Shown: in pieces, positions 60,072-64,000 of the stretch
How positions within the stretch are numbered: position 1 is the first letter of the stretch
How the letters are laid out: each line of letters begins with the position of its first letter
Assembly (NCBI GenBank): GCA_001803635.1
Contig: MHDU01000080.1
Location: forward strand, 21,021 to 85,020
Reading direction: 5' to 3'
DNA from: Nitrospirae bacterium GWB2_47_37
GTDB taxonomy: Bacteria > Nitrospirota > Thermodesulfovibrionia > Thermodesulfovibrionales > Dissulfurispiraceae
Length of the DNA: 64,000 bases
The notes under the pieces: model-generated
The model's input: only the letters and a program-made list of their open reading frames with translations
What the model was told of the DNA's origin: nothing
The model's database searches: none
Program-made: the position numbers and the translations under genes

Positions 60072-60923
60072 ATGAAAGAAGGCCGTAAGATAATCACCGC
60101 CAAAACGGCGGGTTTCTGTTTTGGGGTCAAAAGGGCTGTTGATATGGCATTCGACGCTGCCGTAAAAAACGGAGGCGAGGTATATACCCTCGGCCCCATA
60201 ATCCATAACCCGCAGGTAGTCGATAAATTGAAATCGAAGGGCGTAGCGCCCACGGAAGATATAGACAATATTAAAATAAGCACCATTATAATAAGGACCC
60301 ACGGCGTGCCGGAGGAAATATCGAGCAAGTTGAGCGCCAAGGGGTATCGGGTCGTCGATGCTACATGCCCTTTTGTAAAAAAGGCTCAGCAATACGTAAA
60401 GCTCCTTAGAAAAGAAGGGTATCAGGTGGTCATTATAGGAGATAGGGAGCATCCGGAAGTCAGGGGATTGATGAGCTATGCCGGTGACGACGTTATAGTT
60501 GTCAACAAGGATGACGTCCTGCCCAAACTTAAAAATAAGGTGGGCGTGGTAGTGCAGACAACGCAGCCGCCGAGCGTCCTGAAAAAGTTTATTTCGGATG
60601 CGGCGGAGCATGTGAAAGAACTGAAGGTATTCAACACCATATGCAGTTCTACGGCATTAAGGCTTAAGGAGACAAAAAACATGTCTAAAAACGTGGATGC
60701 CATGGTGGTGGTGGGAGGCAAGAACAGCGCCAATACCGCGCAGCTTGCCCAGTTATGCGTGTCTATGTCCATTCCGACGCATCATATCGAGACCGCTTCC
60801 GAAATAAAGGATGAATGGTTTGAGCATACGAACAAGGTCGGCGTAACCGCAGGGGCGTCAACCCCCGACTGGATCATAAAAGAAGTCGAAAAAAGAATTA
60901 GGGATATAGGAGGAAAGGGATAG
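60072..60923 (+). CDS. ispH: 4-hydroxy-3-methylbut-2-enyl diphosphate reductase
   Basis: A 283-residue iron-sulfur enzyme, last step of the MEP isoprenoid pathway. The [4Fe-4S] Cys are in TAGFCFGVKRAVD, VDATCPFVKKA and FNTICSSTALR. IIRTHGVPEE and HTNKVGVTAGASTPDWIIKEV complete the pattern. The start at 60072 is set by the family N-terminus. rpsA follows 2 bp on; in Clostridia the two are fused, which suits this order. Confidence 0.95.
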   Translation: MKEGRKIITAKTAGFCFGVKRAVDMAFDAAVKNGGEVYTLGPIIHNPQVVDKLKSKGVAPTEDIDNIKISTIIIRTHGVPEEISSKLSAKGYRVVDATCPFVKKAQQYVKLLRKEGYQVVIIGDREHPEVRGLMSYAGDDVIVVNKDDVLPKLKNKVGVVVQTTQPPSVLKKFISDAAEHVKELKVFNTICSSTALRLKETKNMSKNVDAMVVVGGKNSANTAQLAQLCVSMSIPTHHIETASEIKDEWFEHTNKVGVTAGASTPDWIIKEVEKRIRDIGGKG

Positions 60924-60925
60924 CC

Positions 60926-62551
60926 ATGGAAATGCAGGCTAAGGAAGAAACAAGGGACATCGAAAAGCTTTATGCCGAGACATTGCATAAGGTAGAAAGG
61001 GGAGGAATAACCAAAGGTAAAATCATTGCCGTGAAAAACGACGGCGTCGTGGTGGATGTCGGCTACAAATCGGAGGGGATAATCCCATCCTCCGAATTTA
61101 CCGGGGAGGAGTTTTCATTATTAAAAGAAGGGAACTTTTTAGAAGTATATGTCGAAAAAATTAATGACAGGGACGGCATCGTTACTCTTTCAAGGGATAA
61201 GGCATCGAAAATGCTCGCATGGGAATCCATGGTGGAGGCATACAACAACAAATCCAATGTTGAAGGCAAGATCGTCGGGAAGACAAAGGGAGGGTTGTTT
61301 GTAGATATCAACGGGATAAAGGCGTTTCTCCCATCTTCGCAGATAGATATCAAGATGGTCAAAGACGCGGATTCATATATAGGCCGGATAGCGCAGATGA
61401 AAATAGTTAAAATATCTCCCCAGAGGGGAAACGCCGGCGGGACAAATTATGCTTCAGGTCAAACTATAGGCGCTTCCATTGTCGTATCGAGAAGGGCGGT
61501 TATCGAAGATGAAAGGAATATAAAAAAGGATGAGACCATTAAGATATTGAAAGAGGGAGCGTTGCTTAAGGGCATTGTCAAAAATATCACCGATTACGGC
61601 GTTTTTGTGGACCTCGGAGGCATCGACGGGCTGCTTCATATATCGGATATATCGTGGAGAAGGGTCAACCATCCTTCCGAATTCTTTTCTGCCGGCGACG
61701 AGAATGAATTCATCGTGCTTAAGTATGACGCCGTAACCGAAAAAGTTACCCTCGGATATAAGCAGAAAAGATCCGATCCGTGGCTGTCCGTGGACGAAAA
61801 ATATAAACAGGGAATGATGCTCAAGGGAAAGGTAATGACCGTAACCGACTACGGGGTGTTTGTAGAAATAGAGGAAGGGCTTGAAGGGCTTATACATGTA
61901 TCGGAGCTGGACTGGGCTCCCCGGCCTAAGCATCCTTCCAAATACGTATCCGTCGGAGACGAGATAGAGGCCGTTGTCATAAACGTAAACATGAACGAAA
62001 GGAAATTGTCTCTCAGCCTTAAGCAGTTGAAGTCCAAGCCTTGGGACGTCGTTGGAGAGGCGTATAAGGTCGGGCAGACGATAACCGGAAGGGTGAAGAC
62101 CCTTACCGATTTCGGCGCGTTTGTCAGGCTGCCCGAAGGCATTGACGGGCTTGTGCATATTTCCGATATTTCGTGGATAAAACATATAAAGCATCCTTCG
62201 GAAGTGTTGAGAAAAGGGCAGAAGGTCGACGCCGTTATAATCAGCCTCGATCCGGACAAGGAAAGGATGGCGCTCGGTATAAAGCAGTTGACGCCCGATC
62301 CGTGGCAGAACGAAATACCGGCCAAATTCAAACTCGGAGAAGAGTTTAAAGGAAAGGCGCTCAGGATTACCGACTTCGGGATTTTTGTGGAAATGGAGGG
62401 CGGCATCGATGGATTGGTGTATTCATCCGAAGTGGACGCTTCCAGGGACGTTAAAGAGGGAGACGAGATATTCGTGCGGATCATAAAGGTCAATACAGAA
62501 GAGAGAAAGATCGGCCTCAGCATGAAGAACGTAAAGAGCAATGAAAGTTAA
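60926..62551 (+). CDS. rpsA: 30S ribosomal protein S1
   Basis: A 541-residue protein with six S1 domains, recognisable by repeated G(K/R)(I/V)...DG/YGVFVD...G(L/I)(L/I)..S(E/D) blocks near residues 33, 112, 210, 295, 382 and 468. The first two are the ribosome-binding pair, and the last four the RNA-binding set. It brings mRNA to the ribosome. GGAAAGGG lies before the ATG. It overlaps sppA by 11 bp. Confidence 0.95.
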   Translation: MEMQAKEETRDIEKLYAETLHKVERGGITKGKIIAVKNDGVVVDVGYKSEGIIPSSEFTGEEFSLLKEGNFLEVYVEKINDRDGIVTLSRDKASKMLAWESMVEAYNNKSNVEGKIVGKTKGGLFVDINGIKAFLPSSQIDIKMVKDADSYIGRIAQMKIVKISPQRGNAGGTNYASGQTIGASIVVSRRAVIEDERNIKKDETIKILKEGALLKGIVKNITDYGVFVDLGGIDGLLHISDISWRRVNHPSEFFSAGDENEFIVLKYDAVTEKVTLGYKQKRSDPWLSVDEKYKQGMMLKGKVMTVTDYGVFVEIEEGLEGLIHVSELDWAPRPKHPSKYVSVGDEIEAVVINVNMNERKLSLSLKQLKSKPWDVVGEAYKVGQTITGRVKTLTDFGAFVRLPEGIDGLVHISDISWIKHIKHPSEVLRKGQKVDAVIISLDPDKERMALGIKQLTPDPWQNEIPAKFKLGEEFKGKALRITDFGIFVEMEGGIDGLVYSSEVDASRDVKEGDEIFVRIIKVNTEERKIGLSMKNVKSNES

Positions 62552-63398
62552 GAAGATTTGCATAGGCATAACCATTTTTTTTCTGGCGATGATCGCGCTC
62601 AGCGCCGTATTTACCCTTTTCCATAACGAGATTTCCCTCAAGGAAAAAGTGGCGGTGGTGACTATTGAAGGGCCTATATTGCAGTCAAAGAATACGATAG
62701 ACGAGATTAAAGGCTACAAAAAGGACAGGGGCATAAAGGCCATAGTTCTTAGAATCGACAGCCCGGGCGGCGGAGTTGTGCCTTCTCAGGAGATATACGA
62801 GGAGGTTAGGAAGGCCGCGGCTCATAAAAAGATCGTGGTCTCGATGGGTTCCGTAACTGCTTCCGGCGGTTACTACATAGCCGCTGCCGCAAACAGGATC
62901 GTAGCTAACCCCGGCACGATAACGGGTTCTATAGGGGTTATAATGGAAGTGCCCAACATCAAAGGCTTAATGGATAAGATAGGCGTGAAGACGGAGGTCG
63001 TAAAGAGCGGAAAACATAAGGACCTGGCCTCGGTATTCAGGGGCATAGGCAGCGAAGAGAGGGAGATACTTCAGGGAGTAATGGATGAAGTGCACGGACA
63101 ATTCATCAAAGCGGTTTCCGAAGGCAGGAAAATACCTGTAGATGACGTCAGGAAGATAGCGGACGGGAGGATTTTTTCGGGCAGTCAGGGAATAAAAATA
63201 GGACTTGTGGATGAACTTGGGGACCTCGATCACGCGGTCAAGCTTGCCGCCAAAATGGCCGGCATCAAGGGCGAACCCGAGGTCGTGACCAAAAAATCGC
63301 GATCTCCGTTTTTAGACCTGCTGAGCGGCAACGTCCCTGACGGGATTTCAAGGGTTCTGCCGAAAATAGAACTGAAATACATGTATACGCCATATTAG
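62541..63398 (+). CDS. sppA: Signal peptide peptidase SppA (short form)
   Basis: A 285-residue S49-family membrane protease. N-terminal helix (residues 6-27); RIDSPGGGVVPSQEIYEEV, VSMGSVTASGGYYIAAAANRIVANPGTITGSIGVI holds the catalytic Ser (TASGGYY) and VVKSGKHKDL the catalytic Lys. It degrades cleaved signal peptides. The short form is the SohB/SppA-36K type. Confidence 0.93.
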   Translation: MKVKKICIGITIFFLAMIALSAVFTLFHNEISLKEKVAVVTIEGPILQSKNTIDEIKGYKKDRGIKAIVLRIDSPGGGVVPSQEIYEEVRKAAAHKKIVVSMGSVTASGGYYIAAAANRIVANPGTITGSIGVIMEVPNIKGLMDKIGVKTEVVKSGKHKDLASVFRGIGSEEREILQGVMDEVHGQFIKAVSEGRKIPVDDVRKIADGRIFSGSQGIKIGLVDELGDLDHAVKLAAKMAGIKGEPEVVTKKSRSPFLDLLSGNVPDGISRVLPKIELKYMYTPY

Positions 63399-63443
63399 TT
63401 GAAAAGTTCAAGATAAAACTCGTAACTTTTTTTGGAGGTTTTT

Positions 63444-63728
63444 ATGACAAGGTCGGACTTGATAGAGATGGTAACTGAAAGGGTGGAAGGGCTTACAAAG
63501 AAACAGGTAGAAACGATCGTAGGAAATATTTTTGAAGGAATGAAAGACGCCCTTTCGCAGGGGCAGAAGATAGAGATACGCGGTTTCGGGAATTTCAGGC
63601 TTAAGCAGAGAAACGCGAAGACCGCGAGAAATCCGAGGACAGGCGAAAAGGTTCAGGTGCCTTCCAAGAGGGTATTGCACTTCAAGGTCGGCAAGCCCTT
63701 TCATAATGCGCTCAATAAATCGTCATAG
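63444..63728 (+). CDS. HU/IHF-family DNA-binding protein
   Basis: A 94-residue nucleoid protein: MTRSDLIEMVTERVEGLTKKQVETIVGNIFEGMKDAL, then IEIRGFGNFRLKQRNAKTARNPRTGEKVQVPSKRVLHFKVGKPF. The tip RNPRTGEKV with its intercalating Pro is conserved. It resembles IHF-beta. Start ATG 63444 behind TTGGAGG. IHF-type bending is normally needed between NifA sites and sigma-54 promoters such as those in this window. Confidence 0.92.
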   Translation: MTRSDLIEMVTERVEGLTKKQVETIVGNIFEGMKDALSQGQKIEIRGFGNFRLKQRNAKTARNPRTGEKVQVPSKRVLHFKVGKPFHNALNKSS

Positions 63729-63746
63729 CGTTATTGCGTAAATGAT

Positions 63747-63950
63747 ACCCAAGTTGATATGTCAAGCGCTACTCAAAGACTTTAAAAAGTGTTGATGCAA
63801 ATGCATTCGAGAGATTATAAACGCATCGCCCAACAAGTATCCAATGTTGTAGATGACGGATACAAGATAAATGTCTTTACAAGTGCGGGGTTTAAAATCT
63901 TTTCGCAGCGCCTGACATATATTCTCAGCATAGAATCGTTCAATTTAGGT
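63747..63950 (+). mobile_element. MITE-like dispersed repeat, copy 3 (204 bp)
   Basis: Same element as at 25494 and 38051, with a more worn left end (ACCCAAGTTGATATGTCAAG) and right end CCTGACATAT...AATCGTTCAATTTAGGT. It begins 18 bp after the IHF-like gene. A frame of 52 codons (63802-63960) parallels that of copy 2. Confidence 0.8.
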
Positions 63951-63973
63951 GATAAATAAACTCTATAAATGCA

Positions 63974-64000
63974 ATGAAACGCAGGGATTTTTTAAAAAAG
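63974..64000 (+). CDS. Start of a Tat-signal protein (cut by window edge)
   Basis: Only MKRRDFLKK can be read. RRDFLKK is a typical twin-arginine export motif, so an exported cofactor protein may follow. No Shine-Dalgarno is visible and the call rests on nine codons. Confidence 0.4.

Overview
The window is a gene-dense stretch of a bacterial chromosome of middling GC content, read with the standard code (many genes end in TGA). It suggests an anaerobic, diderm, diazotrophic bacterium. LptE implies an outer membrane, and the nitrogenase operon carries the NifI1/NifI2 pair seen mainly in anaerobes. hgcAB (mercury methylation) and several ferredoxins fit the same picture. Nitrospirota (Thermodesulfovibrionia-like) is my best guess and Desulfobacterota the alternative; this is inference from gene content, with no 16S gene in the window.

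Layout. 1-264: start of a Tat-exported NrtA/CmpA-like binding protein, then a possible structured RNA (421-547). 569-2488: nifB operon on the minus strand (nifB, a small membrane protein, hesA) behind a near-perfect sigma-54 promoter and NifA site. 2641-3357: GH108 lysozyme-like gene. 3379-11446: minus-strand operon nifH-nifD-nifK-nifEN(fused)-nifX-nifI1-nifI2-fdxB with its own sigma-54 promoter and NifA site. 11618-12031: exported repeat protein. 12102-16546: repair operon EndoQ/PIF1-like/UvrD-like. 16625-19659: accessory genes (YajD-like HNH, RES-domain protein, unknowns). 19759-21693: hgcA, hgcB and an unknown gene; hgcA has an in-frame UGA near its 5' end. 21713-25468: small proteins, icd, ppnP, a TetR regulator, ferredoxin. 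25494-43652: mostly housekeeping genes (rpsT, holA, lptE, leuS, ccdA, mog, MOSC, pgsB/C/W, mnmA, a peptidyl-prolyl isomerase, mnmE, pfkA). 43808-47988: M48 protease, two YkgJ-type proteins, a small zinc-ribbon selenoprotein candidate, NYN nuclease, PAP2, YggU. 47985-63728: a long plus-strand housekeeping run (yicC, remA, gmk, rpoZ, coaBC, TPR, pepP, efp, accB, accC, thiE, livJ-like, rpmH, yidD, yidC, cmk, ispH, rpsA, sppA, IHF-like). 63974-64000: start of another Tat substrate.

How the parts work together. nifHDK encodes Mo-nitrogenase, NifEN and NifB build its cofactor, FdxB probably supplies electrons, and NifI1/NifI2 probably switch the enzyme off when ammonium is present. Both nif transcription units carry matching NifA/sigma-54 sites, so they should be co-induced.

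Most unusual signals. (1) Two reading frames continue through an in-frame UGA in a plausible selenocysteine context: hgcA and a dual-CXXC zinc ribbon. (2) A roughly 210-bp MITE-like repeat occurs three times, and its ends touch gene starts or stops. (3) Short tandem or palindromic repeats are read in frame inside nifEN, leuS and mnmA. (4) Several genes have a -10 box only 5-7 nt before the ATG and no Shine-Dalgarno, so they are probably leaderless. (5) rnpA is missing from the rpmH-yidD locus. (6) A possible RNA fold occurs at two loci. No tRNA, rRNA or CRISPR array was seen.
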